DNA of 64,000 nt from Nitrincola alkalilacustris (GCF_008973755.1 NZ_WBOM01000005.1:1-64000), one strand, 5' to 3'; shown: positions 25,690-37,256, counted from the stretch's first letter. Numbers and translations are program-made. Notes: generated from the letters alone by a model not told the origin.

Positions 25690-27275
25690 CTCTGACCTAA
25701 CTCCCTCGGTAGATAAACAGTAAAACGGGTGCCGCAGTCATCACCAGCACTGACGGTGATCTCCCCCCTGAGGCGGGTGACGGTGTCGCTGACCAGTTGT
25801 AATCCAATGCCGGGATTATGCTCAGCCTTGCTGCTGTAGCCTCGCTCAAAGATCCGGCTGCGCTCAGCGATCGGAATTCCGGGGCCCTGATCTTCCACTT
25901 CAAATACCAGATCCTGCCCGAGATCTGTCATCGACAGCGAAATCAGCTTCTGGCCGCTCTCCAGATTGGCATCAAAAGCGTTATCAAGCAGATTGCCAAG
26001 GATGGTGACCAGTTGTTCCGGCACAATATGTGGCGGCAGGGCCTCCATATGGCTCTCGGGGTCTATCTCCAGCCGTAAACCGAGCTCTTGAGCGCGGTTA
26101 TACTTGCCCAGGATGCAGCCGAGCAATACAGGCTCAGCAACGCTGCGGGTGAGGAGTTGGATCAGGCTTTGCTGCTCCTGTGTTTCCTGTCCGATCATCT
26201 CCAGCGCTTTATCACTGGCGCCGATCTGGATCAGGCCGGAGATGGTGTGCAGTTTGTTCATATACTCATGCGTCTGACTGCGCAGTGTTTCAGCATATTG
26301 GCGCACCTGCGTCAGTTGCTGGCTGATCAGGTCGATCTCATTCTTGCGCCTGAAGCTGGATACCGCCCCGATGATCTGATCACCATCGCGGATCGGAATG
26401 CGGTTAGCCACCAGTTCCTCCCCGTTACGGATGATCGGGCGGTCATATTCCGGTTCGCCCGATACCAGCAGCTCCGCCAGGCGGCTTTCAGGCAGCACAT
26501 CGCGTACCTGACGGCCGATCTGAGACTGGTCGGGTGGCAAGCCAAGGATGACAAGTGCCGCCCGGTTCATGATGGTGATCACGCCATCGGCATTTACGGC
26601 GATGATTCCTTCACGGACCGATTCCAGTGTGGCATTGCGCTCCTCAAACAGGCGTGCAATCTGATGCGGCTCCAGCCCATAGATCGCAGCCTTGAAGCGC
26701 CGGGCGATCCATATGGCTGCAAGGATTGAGATCAGCAGGATCAGCGTGGACACACTTAGCAGTACATTGCGATAACTGGCCACCGTTTCGCGGACACTGT
26801 CGGTCAGATACCCGACCGACACCACACCGATGATCTCTCCTTCATCCCCGAATACCGGCGTCTTGCCACGGATTGACGGCCCCAGGCTGCCCACGGCTTC
26901 AGACACATAACGCTGGCCATATACCAGTGCCAGTTCATTGTCATCGCCCTGCATCGGATTGCCGATGCGGTCCGGCACCGGATGAGCCAGGCGTATCCCC
27001 TGATGATCCCCGATCGATACGAACGCGACATCGCTGATCTGCATCAACTCGGCCACAAATTGATTCAGTGGTGCACTGTCACGATTGGCCACTGCCTCAC
27101 GCACCATCGGGATCTGTGCAATCGTTGTCGCCAGATGCAACGCCCGAATTCCCATCTGCTCCTGCAGCGAATTATTCAGATAGCGTGTGGCAAAACCGCC
27201 AGTGACCAGCGTCTGCAGCAGAACCAGAAGGGAGATGAACAGAATAAGACGAGTGCTGATCTTGAGTTGAGGCAT
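25686..27275 (-). CDS. Sensor histidine kinase, CitA/DcuS type
   Basis: This is a 529-residue membrane sensor kinase. A first membrane helix (10-29) and second helix (171-190) enclose a periplasmic PDC/PAS-like sensor (about 40-165). A cytoplasmic PAS domain (about 215-310) follows. The phospho-acceptor is H336 in SQTHEYMNKLHTI, the form found in CitA/DcuS kinases. The C-terminal ATPase domain has NLLDNAFDA, DQGPGIP and the GIGLQLV segment. It likely senses an extracellular di- or tricarboxylate and signals to the overlapping response regulator. Confidence 0.92.
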   Translation of the reverse strand: MPQLKISTRLILFISLLVLLQTLVTGGFATRYLNNSLQEQMGIRALHLATTIAQIPMVREAVANRDSAPLNQFVAELMQISDVAFVSIGDHQGIRLAHPVPDRIGNPMQGDDNELALVYGQRYVSEAVGSLGPSIRGKTPVFGDEGEIIGVVSVGYLTDSVRETVASYRNVLLSVSTLILLISILAAIWIARRFKAAIYGLEPHQIARLFEERNATLESVREGIIAVNADGVITIMNRAALVILGLPPDQSQIGRQVRDVLPESRLAELLVSGEPEYDRPIIRNGEELVANRIPIRDGDQIIGAVSSFRRKNEIDLISQQLTQVRQYAETLRSQTHEYMNKLHTISGLIQIGASDKALEMIGQETQEQQSLIQLLTRSVAEPVLLGCILGKYNRAQELGLRLEIDPESHMEALPPHIVPEQLVTILGNLLDNAFDANLESGQKLISLSMTDLGQDLVFEVEDQGPGIPIAERSRIFERGYSSKAEHNPGIGLQLVSDTVTRLRGEITVSAGDDCGTRFTVYLPRELGQR

Positions 27276-27371
27276 GGGCGGTATGTTATTTTTTTATTTA
27301 GATAACGCACAGTTTAACCGATCCCAGTACAGTTCATAACCCTGCCAGCTCTGGTGTCCGGTATCCGAAAA

Positions 27372-28085
27372 CTATATTTTCCTGGCTTTTAGCCGAACAG
27401 CTTCATCCCGGACGACGGCGTAGCATTCGCAGCAGAGTTTTTCGAGCTTAGGGCGATCCAGCACGATGATACGACCACGCTGATACTGAATGGCACCCAG
27501 CTTTTGCAGCTTGCCTGCTGCTTCAGTGACGCCCTCGCGCCGCACACCGAGCATGTTGGCAATCAGCTCCTGAGTCATATTGAGTTCGTCGCTTTCCAGG
27601 CGATCCAATGACAGCAGTAGCCATCGGCATAGCTGCTGATCAATAGAGTGATGGCGGTTGCACACGGCTGTTTGCGACATCTGAGTGATAAGCAGCTGGG
27701 CAAAGCGCAGAGTGAGAATGCGTATTTCTGAATGGGTATTGAACTCCTCCTGCAGATCAGTTGTTGTCATCCGATAGGCAAAGCCCTTGCTCTGTACAAC
27801 AAATCGATTCGGGGTGCTCGCACCACCCATTACCACAGCGACACCTGCCATGCCCTCTTTGCCTACAACCGATATTTCGGCCGAAGCGCCATCCAGCATC
27901 ACATAAAGTAGTGAAATAATACAGTTGACCGGGAAGTAGATGTACTCAATTGTTTGGCTGGACTCATAGATCACTTCACCCAGCGGCATTTCAACATACT
28001 TCAGTTTCGGGAGTATCCGCAACCGTGCCTCTTCCGATAGCGCGGCCAGTAGCTGGTTTTTCAGTGGGTCAATAATTGTTGTCAT
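27372..28085 (-). CDS. Crp/Fnr family transcriptional regulator
   Basis: This 237-residue protein has an N-terminal cyclic-nucleotide-binding-like beta roll (about 20-135) and a C-terminal HTH (MTQELIANMLGVRREGVTEAAGKL, about 169-192). The roll lacks the canonical cAMP-contact RxS motif and there is no Fnr cysteine cluster, so the effector is unknown. Similar proteins are often annotated as generic Crp-like regulators. It is divergent from thrS across a 319-bp spacer and has no obvious linked target gene. Confidence 0.82.
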   Translation of the reverse strand: MTTIIDPLKNQLLAALSEEARLRILPKLKYVEMPLGEVIYESSQTIEYIYFPVNCIISLLYVMLDGASAEISVVGKEGMAGVAVVMGGASTPNRFVVQSKGFAYRMTTTDLQEEFNTHSEIRILTLRFAQLLITQMSQTAVCNRHHSIDQQLCRWLLLSLDRLESDELNMTQELIANMLGVRREGVTEAAGKLQKLGAIQYQRGRIIVLDRPKLEKLCCECYAVVRDEAVRLKARKI

Positions 28086-28313
28086 ATAAAGCTCTCTTCA
28101 GTCACTAGGCTTTGTGAGAGCGTTCGTGGTTCTGTGATGTATTGGGCGCCCCAGTTTATCTGTTCGCTTCCATACATAAGAGTAGCATGGAAAAAGAGTA
28201 GGTAAGTGAAGACCCGGTTAATGAATCATCAGCCCTGCATGTGCTTCAGAAAGGGTGGGAACAGCGGGTTTCAACTGGTATTTGTCGCGTTGATTGGGTA
28301 TCATTTCTGCTCT

Positions 28314-28340
28314 GCCGTACCTGGTTTGTACGGCTTTTTT
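28314..28340 (+). terminator. Attenuator-like terminator upstream of thrS
   Basis: GCCGTAC (28314-28320) pairs perfectly with GTACGGC (28328-28334) around a 7-nt loop, followed by six T. The only upstream gene is on the opposite strand, so this hairpin lies in the thrS leader, 65 bp before the start, and could control read-through into thrS. The rest of the 28086-28404 gap shows no convincing gene. Confidence 0.7.
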
Positions 28341-28404
28341 ATTTCCAGCATTTAATTGCTTATGTGGCCTGACGTAGGGGCCACCACTAAGGTAAGGACT
28401 CGAT

Positions 28405-30321
28405 ATGCCCGTTATTACTCTTCCCGACGGAAGCTCTCGCAGCTTCGAAAATTCCGTGACTGTTCATGATGTTGCTGCTGATATCGGCACCGGGTTGGCT
28501 AAAGCCGCTCTCGCCGGTAAGGTCAATGGCACGCTGGTGGATACCAGTTACACCATCACCGAGGATGCGCAGCTGTCCATCATCACCGCTCGGGATGAAG
28601 AGGGGGTGGATGTTATCCGTCACTCCTGCGCACACTTGATGGCGATGGCCGTTCAGGAGCTATTCCCCGGCGCGCAGGTAACGATCGGTCCTGTTATCGA
28701 AAATGGCTTTTTTTATGATTTTGCCTACGAGCGCCCATTCACGCCTGAAGATCTGATTAAGATCGAAGCGAAGATGAATGAGCTGTCAAAGCAGAATCTG
28801 GCAGTATCCCGCTCTGTGATGAGCCGCGATGAAGCAATCGCGCTGTTCGAGGAGATGGGTGAGAGTTACAAGGTTGAGATCATCAACGACATTCCCGGTA
28901 ATGAGGATCTGTCCTTCTACCGCCAGGGTGATTTCATCGATCTGTGCCGTGGCCCGCATGTGCCGGCAACCGGCCATATCAAAGCCTTCAAATTGATGAA
29001 AGTGGCAGGTGCCTACTGGCGCGGTGACTCCAAGAACGAGATGTTGCAGCGTATCTATGGCACTGCCTGGGGCGACAAAAAGGATCTCAAAGAGTACCTG
29101 TTCCGTCTGGAGGAGGCCGAGAAGCGCGATCACCGTAAGCTGGGTAAGGCACTGCATCTGTTCCATATGCAGGAAGAAGCACCGGGCATGGTGTTCTGGC
29201 ATCCCAACGGCTGGATACTGTATCAGCAGATCGAGCAGTACATGCGTACCAAGCTGCGTCGCCATGCCTATCAGGAGATCAAGACACCGCAGGTGGTTGA
29301 ACGTACCCTGTGGGAGAAATCCGGTCACTGGGACAAGTTCCACGAGGAGATGTTCACCACTCACTCCGAGCACCGCGACTATGCGATCAAGCCGATGAAC
29401 TGCCCTTGCCATGTGCAGGTGTTCAATCAGGGGCTGCGCTCTTATCGCGATCTGCCGTTGCGTCTGGCTGAATTCGGTTCCTGCCATCGCAACGAGCCAT
29501 CGGGTGCGCTGCATGGTCTGATGCGTGTGCGCGGCTTTGTGCAGGATGATGCGCATATCTTCTGTTCAGAAAAAGATATTCAGACTGAAGTCGCGTCGTT
29601 TATCAACTTCCTGCATGAAGTGTATGCCGATTTCGGTTTTACCGAGATACTGTACAAACTCTCCACTCGCCCAGAAAAACGTGTCGGCTCGGATGAAAGC
29701 TGGGATAAAGCTGAGGCAGCGCTGAGCGAAGCGCTGGATGCAGCAGAGCTGGAATGGGAACTGCTGCCGGGTGAAGGTGCTTTTTACGGACCCAAGATAG
29801 AATTTTCTTTAAAAGATTGTCTCGGTCGTGTCTGGCAGTGTGGTACTATACAGGTCGATTTTTCGATGCCCGGTCGTTTGGGTGCGCAGTTTGTCAATGA
29901 AGCAGGTGATCGTGAAGTTCCCGTCATGCTGCATCGTGCCATTCTGGGCTCTTTTGAGCGCTTTATCGGTATTCTGATTGAAAACTATGCTGGCGCGTTG
30001 CCGACCTGGTTGGCGCCTGTACAGGTTGCTGTTCTGAATATTACCGATAAGCAGGCTGGTTTCTGTGAAAAAGTGGCAGAAAAACTGGAAGAAGTCGGTT
30101 TCCGTGCTCATCTGGACTTGAGAAACGAGAAGATCGGCTTTAAAATCCGCGAGCACACTTTACAGAAAGTCCCCTACCTGCTGGTAGTGGGTGACAAAGA
30201 AGTAGAATCTGGATCTGTTGCTGTGCGCACTCGCACAGGCGAAGATCTCGGTGTCCTTAAGGTTGACGAACTGATAGCCAGACTCAAGGCAGATGTCGAA
30301 CGCAAAGGACGCAGCGAATAA
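28405..30321 (+). CDS. thrS: Threonyl-tRNA synthetase
   Basis: This is a 638-residue class II aminoacyl-tRNA synthetase that charges tRNA-Thr. Domains in order are N-terminal TGS (1-62), the editing domain with its HxxxH zinc motif ([11 protein letters not shown] at about 73-83), the catalytic core with KPMNCPCHV and [17 protein letters not shown], and the C-terminal anticodon-binding domain (about 535-635). The length is standard. It starts the classical thrS-infC-rpmI-rplT-pheST-ihfA cluster. Confidence 0.98.
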   Translation: MPVITLPDGSSRSFENSVTVHDVAADIGTGLAKAALAGKVNGTLVDTSYTITEDAQLSIITARDEEGVDVIRHSCAHLMAMAVQELFPGAQVTIGPVIENGFFYDFAYERPFTPEDLIKIEAKMNELSKQNLAVSRSVMSRDEAIALFEEMGESYKVEIINDIPGNEDLSFYRQGDFIDLCRGPHVPATGHIKAFKLMKVAGAYWRGDSKNEMLQRIYGTAWGDKKDLKEYLFRLEEAEKRDHRKLGKALHLFHMQEEAPGMVFWHPNGWILYQQIEQYMRTKLRRHAYQEIKTPQVVERTLWEKSGHWDKFHEEMFTTHSEHRDYAIKPMNCPCHVQVFNQGLRSYRDLPLRLAEFGSCHRNEPSGALHGLMRVRGFVQDDAHIFCSEKDIQTEVASFINFLHEVYADFGFTEILYKLSTRPEKRVGSDESWDKAEAALSEALDAAELEWELLPGEGAFYGPKIEFSLKDCLGRVWQCGTIQVDFSMPGRLGAQFVNEAGDREVPVMLHRAILGSFERFIGILIENYAGALPTWLAPVQVAVLNITDKQAGFCEKVAEKLEEVGFRAHLDLRNEKIGFKIREHTLQKVPYLLVVGDKEVESGSVAVRTRTGEDLGVLKVDELIARLKADVERKGRSE

Positions 30322-30329
30322 AAACTCTC

Positions 30330-30345
30330 AGGAGATACAACTATC
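30330..30345 (+). promoter_or_regulatory. infC ribosome-binding site and non-canonical ATC start
   Basis: AGGAG (30330-30334), an 8-nt spacer and ATC (30343-30345) define the likely initiation region. Using a rare codon lets IF-3 reduce its own synthesis. The next conventional start would be the TTG at 30421, which would remove essential N-terminal sequence. Confidence 0.75.
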
Positions 30346-30879
30346 AGGCGTGAAACTAAACGCGGTGGTCGTGCAGCACTACCGCCAATCAACGAGAATA
30401 TCCGTGCAACCGAATGCCGATTGATTGGCGCCGATGGTGCACAGGTTGGTGTAGTAACGATTGAAGAGGCGCTTGAGCTAGCTCAGGCGGCCGAACTTGA
30501 TCTGGTTCAGATCTCTGATGCCGATCCCATCGTTTGTAAAGTGATGGATTATGGTAAGCATCAGTATGAACTGAAGAAGAAAGCAAATGAGGCTAAGAAA
30601 AAACAGACTCAGATGCAGGTCAAGGAAGTGAAATTCCGTCCCGGGACGGAAGATGGGGATTATCAGGTGAAACTGCGCAACCTGATACGTTTCCTGGAAA
30701 GCGGGGACAAGGCAAAAATAACCTTGAGGTTCCGTGGTCGCGAGATGGCACATCAGGAGCTGGGTATGCAGTTGCTCAAACGGATCGAAGCAGATCTCGT
30801 TGATTTTGGCACTGTAGAGCAGCATCCAAAGATGGAAGGCCGTCAGATGATCATGGTGATCGCCCCGAAAAAGAAATAG
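30343..30879 (+). CDS. infC: Translation initiation factor IF-3, probable ATC start
   Basis: IF-3 keeps the 30S subunit free and checks start-codon pairing. No in-frame ATG, GTG or TTG precedes the conserved [19 protein letters not shown] block. AGGAG at 30330-30334 lies 8 nt before an in-frame ATC at 30343. That start gives 178 residues, close to known IF-3. Rare start codons (ATT, ATC, ATA) are an established autoregulatory feature of infC. The family segments [13 protein letters not shown] and [13 protein letters not shown] are present. It follows thrS by 21 nt. Confidence 0.93.
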   Translation: MRRETKRGGRAALPPINENIRATECRLIGADGAQVGVVTIEEALELAQAAELDLVQISDADPIVCKVMDYGKHQYELKKKANEAKKKQTQMQVKEVKFRPGTEDGDYQVKLRNLIRFLESGDKAKITLRFRGREMAHQELGMQLLKRIEADLVDFGTVEQHPKMEGRQMIMVIAPKKK

Positions 30880-30892
30880 TCATACCGACATG

Positions 30893-30940
30893 AAAGACCC
30901 TCGCGCCCGAAGCTACGGTTTCTGGCACAAGGGTCTTTTT
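30893..30940 (+). terminator. Terminator/attenuator between infC and rpmI
   Basis: AAAGACCCT (30893-30901) pairs perfectly with AGGGTCTTT (30930-30938), ending in five T. The 28-nt loop could hold an alternative structure. The position matches known regulatory leaders ahead of rpmI-rplT, which respond to free L20. Confidence 0.8.
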
Positions 30941-30984
30941 ATGCTTCGTATGGCTTACAACTAAACGAATGCGTGGAGAAAGTT

Positions 30985-31179
30985 ATGCCTAAGATTAAAA
31001 CTGTCCGCGGTGCGGCAAAGCGTTTCAAGAAAACTGCCAATGGCATCAAGCACAAGCAGTCCTTTAAGAGTCACATTCTGACCAAGAAGTCTACTAAGCG
31101 TAAGCGTCAACTGCGCCCAATGATGCAGGTTCACGATTCTGATGTGAAACTGGTCAAGCGTATGCTGCCAACTCTGTAA
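30985..31179 (+). CDS. rpmI: 50S ribosomal protein L35
   Basis: This is a 64-residue basic ribosomal protein of the large subunit. [17 protein letters not shown] at the N-terminus and [10 protein letters not shown] are the L35 signatures. The frame is open four codons earlier, but ATG 30985 has GGAGAAAG just upstream and gives the normal length. It is co-transcribed with rplT. Confidence 0.98.
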   Translation: MPKIKTVRGAAKRFKKTANGIKHKQSFKSHILTKKSTKRKRQLRPMMQVHDSDVKLVKRMLPTL

Positions 31180-31223
31180 GACATTTTGTTCAAGAATTGA
31201 GATTAATTTAGGAAGGTAATGCT

Positions 31224-31580
31224 ATGCCTCGCGTAAAACGTGGTGTTGTGGCGCGTCGTCGCCATAAGAAGATTCTGAAACAGGCCAAAGGTTATTATGG
31301 TGCACGCAGTCGTGTATTCCGTGTAGCCAAGCAAGCGGTCATCAAAGCTGGTCAGTATGCGTATCGCGACCGTCGCCAACGTAAACGTCAGTTCCGCGCG
31401 CTCTGGATTGCACGTATCAACGCTGCAGCCCGTATCAATGGCTTGTCTTACAGCCGTTTCATTGCTGGCCTGAAAAAAGCCAACATTGAAATCGACCGTA
31501 AAGTACTGGCTGACCTGGCTGTTCATCAGCAGGCTACGTTTGCAGCAGTGGTAGAAAAAGCCAAAGCTGCACTTGCTTGA
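31224..31580 (+). CDS. rplT: 50S ribosomal protein L20
   Basis: This 118-residue basic protein binds 23S rRNA early in large-subunit assembly and autoregulates the rpmI-rplT mRNA in other bacteria. The N-terminal [19 protein letters not shown] and [11 protein letters not shown]-like stretch ([16 protein letters not shown]) identify it. The usual length is preserved. AGGAAGG lies upstream of the ATG. Confidence 0.98.
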   Translation: MPRVKRGVVARRRHKKILKQAKGYYGARSRVFRVAKQAVIKAGQYAYRDRRQRKRQFRALWIARINAAARINGLSYSRFIAGLKKANIEIDRKVLADLAVHQQATFAAVVEKAKAALA

Positions 31581-31605
31581 GTCACACCCGCCTATTGGTA
31601 GGTAA

Positions 31606-32652
<1,047 letters not shown>

Positions 32653-32703
32653 GCCGACCAACATCAGCCATTTGCCGATCAATCAAGATTTTAGGACAAC
32701 AGC

Positions 32704-35082
32704 ATGAAATTCAGTGAACAGTGGTTACGTGAACTGGTTCAGCCTGAAATAGGCACCCAGGCGCTGGCCGATCAGCTCAGTCTGGCCGGACTCGAAGTAG
32801 ACGATGTCGAAGCGGTCGCCGGAAAGTTCAGCGGTGTCGTGGTCGCCGAGATTCTCACGGCAGAGCCTCACCCCAATGCCGATAAGCTGCAGGTATGTAC
32901 CGTCAGCGATGGTGAAGCCGAATACCAGGTGGTGTGTGGTGCGCCGAATGCCCGCGCTGGTCTGAAAACCGCTTATGCCCGTGTCGGTGCAGAGTTGCCG
33001 GGTGATTTCAGAATCAAACGCGCCAAGCTGCGTCAGGTTGAGTCTTTCGGCATGCTCTGTGCTGAAGATGAACTGGGTCTGTCGGATGATCATGGCGGTA
33101 TCATGGAACTGCCGGACACTGCACCTGTCGGTAAGGATCTGCGTGAGTACCTGGATCTGAATGATCATCTGATCGACGTAGATCTGACACCTAACCGTGG
33201 CGACTGCCTGAGCATTACCGGGATGGCGCGCGAAGTGGGTGTGCTGAACCGCGTACCGGTCAAGGATGTTGAAGTACCCGCCGTGGCACCGGTAATTGAT
33301 GATCGCTTCTCGATTGAGCTGCAGGCACCACAAGATTGCCCGCGCTATATTGGCCGCGTGATCCGCAATATCCGTCAGGGTGTCAGTACGCCTCTGTGGA
33401 TGCAGGAGAAGCTGCGCCGCTCTGGTGTTCGCAGTATCGATCCGGTCGTGGATGTCACCAACTATGTTCTGCTGGAGCTGGGGCAGCCGATGCATGCCTT
33501 TGATCTGGGCAAGCTTGAAGGTGGTATCCGGGTGCGTCAGGCGGTGGAGGGTGAAGCACTGCGCCTGCTGGATGGTCAGGAGGTCAAACTGACTGCCGAG
33601 ACATTGGTGATTGCCGATGGCAATGGTGCTGTGGCGATGGCCGGTATCATGGGTGGCGAGCCGACCAGCGTGACCGATACAACGGTGGATATCTTCCTTG
33701 AGAGCGCCTTCTTCGAGCCGCTGTCGATCGTTGGTCGCGCGCGCCACTATGGCCTGCATACGGATTCATCCCACCGCTTTGAGCGTGGTGTCGACTGGCA
33801 GCAGCAGCGCAGAGCGATTGAGCGTGCCACAGCGCTGCTGCTGGATATTGTCGGTGGTGAGCCGGGTCCTGTGATTGAAGCCGTCAGTGAAGCGGATCTG
33901 CCGGCTGTGCCGCAGGTGCGTCTGCGTCATGATCGCGTGACATCACTGCTGGCGATTGAACTGCCAGCCGCTGAAATTGAAGGTATCCTGACGCGCCTTG
34001 GCATGCAGCTTGATGTCACGGGCGAGCGTGAGTGGACCGTGAAGGTGCCCAGCTATCGTTTCGATATCACCCTTGAGGTGGATCTGATCGAAGAGATTGC
34101 ACGCGTCTACGGATATGACAACCTGCCGGTACGTACACCGATTGCACAGTTACCGTTGCCTCCGATAGAGGAAGCACGGGTCAATATCAAGACACTGCGC
34201 CGCCATCTGATCAGCCGTGGCTATCAGGAAGCGATCACTTACAGCTTCATAGAGCCGGGTTTGTCGGAACTGTTTGATCCTGTGCATAAACCTCTGGCTC
34301 TGGCTAACCCTATCTCTGCCGAGATGGCAGTTATGCGCACAACACTCTGGCCGGGTCTGGTCAAGGCAGTTGCCTACAACCAGAACCGTCAGCAGTCACG
34401 TGTGCGCATGTTCGAAAGCGGTCAGCGTTTCCTTCAGTTGGCAGATGGTCTGTTGCAGGAGGATGTGATTGCCGGTGTTGTGACCGGTCAGCGCGATCCT
34501 GAAGGCTGGACAGGCAGCAAGGACAAGATCGATTTCTTTGATGCCAAGGGAGACGTTGAAAGCCTCCTCAAGCTAGGTGGCAATGCCGGTGCGTTCACCT
34601 TTGTGGCAGGTCAGCACCCTGCGCTTCACCCGGGGCAGACGGCGCGTATCGAGCGAGACGGTCAGGTCGTTGGCTATCTCGGTGCGTTGCATCCACAACT
34701 GCTGAGCAAGCTGGAGCTTAACGGCCCTGTGTATCTGTTCGAGGTGTCACTGGCTGCCGTAACAGGTGGAAAACTGCCCCGTTTTGCGCCTCTTTCGCGC
34801 TTCCCTGAGTCACGTCGTGACCTGTCGCTGCTGGTTGATCAGAAAATCAGCTTTGATGCGATCCGTGAAGTCGTGCTGGAATCGGCTGGAGAATACCTGA
34901 CCCAGGTCACATTATTTGATCTGTATCAGGGCCAAGGTATTGAACAGGGTAGAAAAAGTCTTGCTTTGGGCTTGACCTGGCAGCATCCTTCACGCACTCT
35001 TAATGATGAAGAAATAAACAGCGCAGTCAGTGAGGTAGTTTCGGCACTGACGACTCATTGTGGTGCATCGTTAAGAGAATAA
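32704..35082 (+). CDS. pheT: Phenylalanyl-tRNA synthetase beta subunit
   Basis: This 792-residue non-catalytic subunit binds and edits tRNA-Phe. The N-terminal EMAP-type tRNA-binding domain is at about 40-150 ([21 protein letters not shown]-like). B3/B4 editing and B5 domains follow. The C-terminal anticodon-binding (FDX-ACB) domain contains [13 protein letters not shown]. It is 51 bp after pheS. ihfA follows 16 bp later. Confidence 0.98.
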   Translation: MKFSEQWLRELVQPEIGTQALADQLSLAGLEVDDVEAVAGKFSGVVVAEILTAEPHPNADKLQVCTVSDGEAEYQVVCGAPNARAGLKTAYARVGAELPGDFRIKRAKLRQVESFGMLCAEDELGLSDDHGGIMELPDTAPVGKDLREYLDLNDHLIDVDLTPNRGDCLSITGMAREVGVLNRVPVKDVEVPAVAPVIDDRFSIELQAPQDCPRYIGRVIRNIRQGVSTPLWMQEKLRRSGVRSIDPVVDVTNYVLLELGQPMHAFDLGKLEGGIRVRQAVEGEALRLLDGQEVKLTAETLVIADGNGAVAMAGIMGGEPTSVTDTTVDIFLESAFFEPLSIVGRARHYGLHTDSSHRFERGVDWQQQRRAIERATALLLDIVGGEPGPVIEAVSEADLPAVPQVRLRHDRVTSLLAIELPAAEIEGILTRLGMQLDVTGEREWTVKVPSYRFDITLEVDLIEEIARVYGYDNLPVRTPIAQLPLPPIEEARVNIKTLRRHLISRGYQEAITYSFIEPGLSELFDPVHKPLALANPISAEMAVMRTTLWPGLVKAVAYNQNRQQSRVRMFESGQRFLQLADGLLQEDVIAGVVTGQRDPEGWTGSKDKIDFFDAKGDVESLLKLGGNAGAFTFVAGQHPALHPGQTARIERDGQVVGYLGALHPQLLSKLELNGPVYLFEVSLAAVTGGKLPRFAPLSRFPESRRDLSLLVDQKISFDAIREVVLESAGEYLTQVTLFDLYQGQGIEQGRKSLALGLTWQHPSRTLNDEEINSAVSEVVSALTTHCGASLRE

Positions 35083-35098
35083 AGACAGGGTGATTGTC

Positions 35099-35410
35099 AT
35101 GAGCTCTTTGACTAAAGCGGAAATGGCCGAGCGTTTGTTTGAAGAACTTGGTCTGAACAAGCGTGAAGCAAAAGAAATGGTGGAATCTTTCTTTGATGAG
35201 ATCCGCCACTGTCTGGCGTCAAACGAGCAAGTCAAACTCTCGGGGTTTGGGAATTTCGATCTGCGTGACAAACGTCAGCGCCCGGGTCGGAATCCCAAAA
35301 CCGGTGAAGAGGTGCCGATCTCTGCCCGTCGTGTGGTTACGTTCAGGCCTGGGCAGAAACTGAAGGAGCGAGTCGATAGCTATGTCGGAAACCGGAGTGA
35401 AGAGTCCTGA
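35099..35410 (+). CDS. ihfA: Integration host factor alpha subunit
   Basis: This is a 103-residue HU/IHF-fold DNA-bending protein. [20 protein letters not shown] contains the beta-arm loop with the intercalating proline, and [20 protein letters not shown] is the conserved end. The ATG at 35099 ([13 protein letters not shown]) gives the standard length; the frame opens three codons earlier. Its 3' end overlaps the MerR-type gene by 29 nt. Confidence 0.97.
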   Translation: MSSLTKAEMAERLFEELGLNKREAKEMVESFFDEIRHCLASNEQVKLSGFGNFDLRDKRQRPGRNPKTGEEVPISARRVVTFRPGQKLKERVDSYVGNRSEES

Positions 35411-35744
35411 TCTGGAGCCGATCCCCGGTAAACGCTACTTCACGATCGGTGAAGCGTCCAAACTCTGTGATCTGAAGCCGCATGTTCTGCGGTACTGGGA
35501 GCAGGAGTTCGATCAGATCAAGCCTGTGAAACGCAACAATCGCCGCTATTATCAGCGTAATGATCTGTTGCTGATCAGACAGATAAGAGGCTTGCTCTAC
35601 GAACAGGGTTTTACCATCACAGGGGCAAGACAATGGCTCAGTGGTGATAACGCCGGTGACGACTCCGCACGCTATCGTCAGTTGATCAGGCAGACCATCA
35701 ATGAGCTTGAAGATATTCTCAAGTGCCTCAAGGCTGCAAAGTAA
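35382..35744 (+). CDS. MerR family transcriptional regulator
   Basis: This 120-residue regulator has the MerR winged HTH ([21 protein letters not shown], residues 20-40) and the second helix region [26 protein letters not shown]. There is a short C-terminal helix and no metal-binding cysteine motif. It is the conserved partner found directly after ihfA in Pseudomonas-like bacteria, where its function is undescribed. Overlap with ihfA implies co-translation. Confidence 0.9.
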   Translation: MSETGVKSPDLEPIPGKRYFTIGEASKLCDLKPHVLRYWEQEFDQIKPVKRNNRRYYQRNDLLLIRQIRGLLYEQGFTITGARQWLSGDNAGDDSARYRQLIRQTINELEDILKCLKAAK

Positions 35745-35748
35745 TATG

Positions 35749-35776
35749 AGATAACCCCGGCCAGCCGGGGTTATCT
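35749..35776 (+). terminator. Perfect hairpin after the ihfA-merR genes
   Basis: A 12-bp perfect stem (35749-35760 against 35765-35776) with a CCAG loop starts 5 nt after the MerR-type stop. There is no strong T run, but its position suits a terminator for the long thrS-to-merR cluster. Confidence 0.75.
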
Positions 35777-35934
35777 GTATCTGGGCTTTAGCTGATTTTT
35801 TTCATTCCTCACTGGTCTTGAGCTGATCCCTCTCAGGCAGAATATTTGCAAAAAACTGTCTGGAAAGCTTCACAGACTCAATCAGTTAATGTAGTATTTC
35901 GGCTCTCTTGAGAAAGCAATCTTCTCGGGGAAAG

Positions 35935-36012
<78 letters not shown>

Positions 36013-36029
36013 ATTTTTACAAAGACTTG

Positions 36030-36056
36030 GGTCAACTTTGAAAGGTTGGCCTTTTT
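36030..36056 (+). terminator. Terminator after tRNA-Pro
   Basis: GGTCAAC (36030-36036) pairs with GTTGGCC (36045-36051) with one G-T pair, followed by TTTTT. Confidence 0.75.
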
Positions 36057-36135
36057 CGTTTCTGAGCCAAAGGTAGGCTTGGGACGTCTCCCGCACTACC
36101 CTTATCTCTTGGCAAACAGCACGAGTGTGCATCAT

Positions 36136-36483
36136 CTACTCGCGATTCAGCACTTCCAGTAGTTCTATCTCAAAAATCAGGTTCGAGTCAGGAGGAATCT
36201 TGTCGCCAAAGCCGCGCTCGCCATATCCCATATGAGCAGGCACCAGTAGTTTGCGTTTGCCACCCGCCTTCATGCCTTTGAGTCCTTCGACCCAGGCGGC
36301 GATTACCTTCTTGTGGCTCAATATTGTCTGAAACGGCTGGCTCTTCTCATAGGAGGAGTCAAATTCGGTACCATCTTCCAGGAAACCACGATAATGAGCG
36401 GTGATCAAAGCACCGCCTTTTTTGACTTCGGTACCGCTGCCTTCGGTAATATCTTCAATCAACAGTTGTTCAAATTCAGCCAT
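36136..36483 (-). CDS. FKBP-type peptidyl-prolyl cis-trans isomerase
   Basis: This 115-residue single-domain FKBP speeds proline isomerisation during protein folding. There is no signal peptide, so it should be cytoplasmic. The active-site fold is visible in AHYRGFLEDGTEFDSSYEKSQ, the AAWVEGLKGMKAGGKRKLLVP strand and GYGERGFGDKIPPDSNLIFEIELLEV. The C-terminal VLNRE follows the usual last strand. It is a FKBP12-like compact form. Confidence 0.93.
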   Translation of the reverse strand: MAEFEQLLIEDITEGSGTEVKKGGALITAHYRGFLEDGTEFDSSYEKSQPFQTILSHKKVIAAWVEGLKGMKAGGKRKLLVPAHMGYGERGFGDKIPPDSNLIFEIELLEVLNRE

Positions 36484-36516
36484 GGTTATTCCTGGAAGTG
36501 GCCCTGATCAGTCGAC

Positions 36517-36846
36517 TCAATCTAAATCGTCAATAGTTACAACTATGTCGTAGGTTGTGACATCCACTGCCATGAAGGTGTAGCTGTCACCATCCTCATC
36601 AACCAGCCGAATATCAAAGATCGGGCTGTTATAACCGGTGAGCGTGACACGTCTCGCATCACCATCGATGATGACTTCGTCGCCCAGGACGTCTTCTTCC
36701 CATGATTTGGAAACACCTGGGCTGATATACATGTACATGATGGTGTAGCCCGTGCGGTTGGTGATATCAACGTAATAATCCTGAGCAAATGCTTTAAGTG
36801 AAAACGCCACTAAAAACAGCAGTACAAAGATGCTTTTGATGCGCAT
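36517..36846 (-). CDS. Small secreted protein, function unknown
   Basis: This 109-residue protein has a signal peptide (MRIKSIFVLLFLVAFSLKAFA, cleaved before QDYYVD). The start at 36846 is preferred because the upstream extension lacks sense as a leader. The mature 88 residues are acidic and beta-rich (VDITNRTGYTIMYMYISPG, FDIRLVDEDGDSYTF, VVTIDDLD). This suggests a small periplasmic or extracellular beta-sandwich, similar to the family with a conserved 'NxTGYTIxxxYxSP' opening. No catalytic motif was seen. Confidence 0.65.
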   Translation of the reverse strand: MRIKSIFVLLFLVAFSLKAFAQDYYVDITNRTGYTIMYMYISPGVSKSWEEDVLGDEVIIDGDARRVTLTGYNSPIFDIRLVDEDGDSYTFMAVDVTTYDIVVTIDDLD

Positions 36847-37256
36847 TATAGTTGTCTCTAAGGTTGCAGGGTGGGTTGCAAAAGGTAGGAAGCTGGTAAG
36901 TGGCATAGCACATCCTTGCGCTCGAGCAGTAAACATAGTGCTGATCATGAAGTCTGTCAATCTGTGAATAAAACCATATAATATCCATTTGCCCAGGTTA
37001 CGGGTGAAGGGAGTGCTATGCGTTGCTTTATACGAGTAAGTGCGTGCATGTAATCAGTTGATTTATTTGCTATGGATGGTGCAGATCTGCCTGAAAACTG
37101 GCTCTAACCTCCCGTTCAGATCATTCTTTGGCTAATATTCAGCGCTTGTTTCGTTTGTCGCTTCCATAATGCTTTTCCCGACCCTGCTCAGGCAGCATGG
37201 TAGAGTGGTTTTTTGCACTTTGCAGCCCTGTTTCAAATAGCTTTGGAGAGCTTAAG
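36847..37256. other. Intergenic region without recognisable gene
   Basis: About 410 bp between a minus-strand secreted-protein gene and the LemA gene. It is AT-richer than its surroundings and contains only very short open frames. It must hold two divergent promoters, but I could not place convincing -35/-10 pairs. Confidence 0.6.

Noticed and set aside
28221-28355. A 44-codon frame in the thrS leader as a threonine leader peptide
   Set aside because: It has no threonine codons and no suitable ribosome-binding site, so attenuation by it is unsupported.
36847-37256. Small genes in the 410-bp intergenic stretch
   Set aside because: Only frames of about a dozen codons without ribosome-binding sites were seen.
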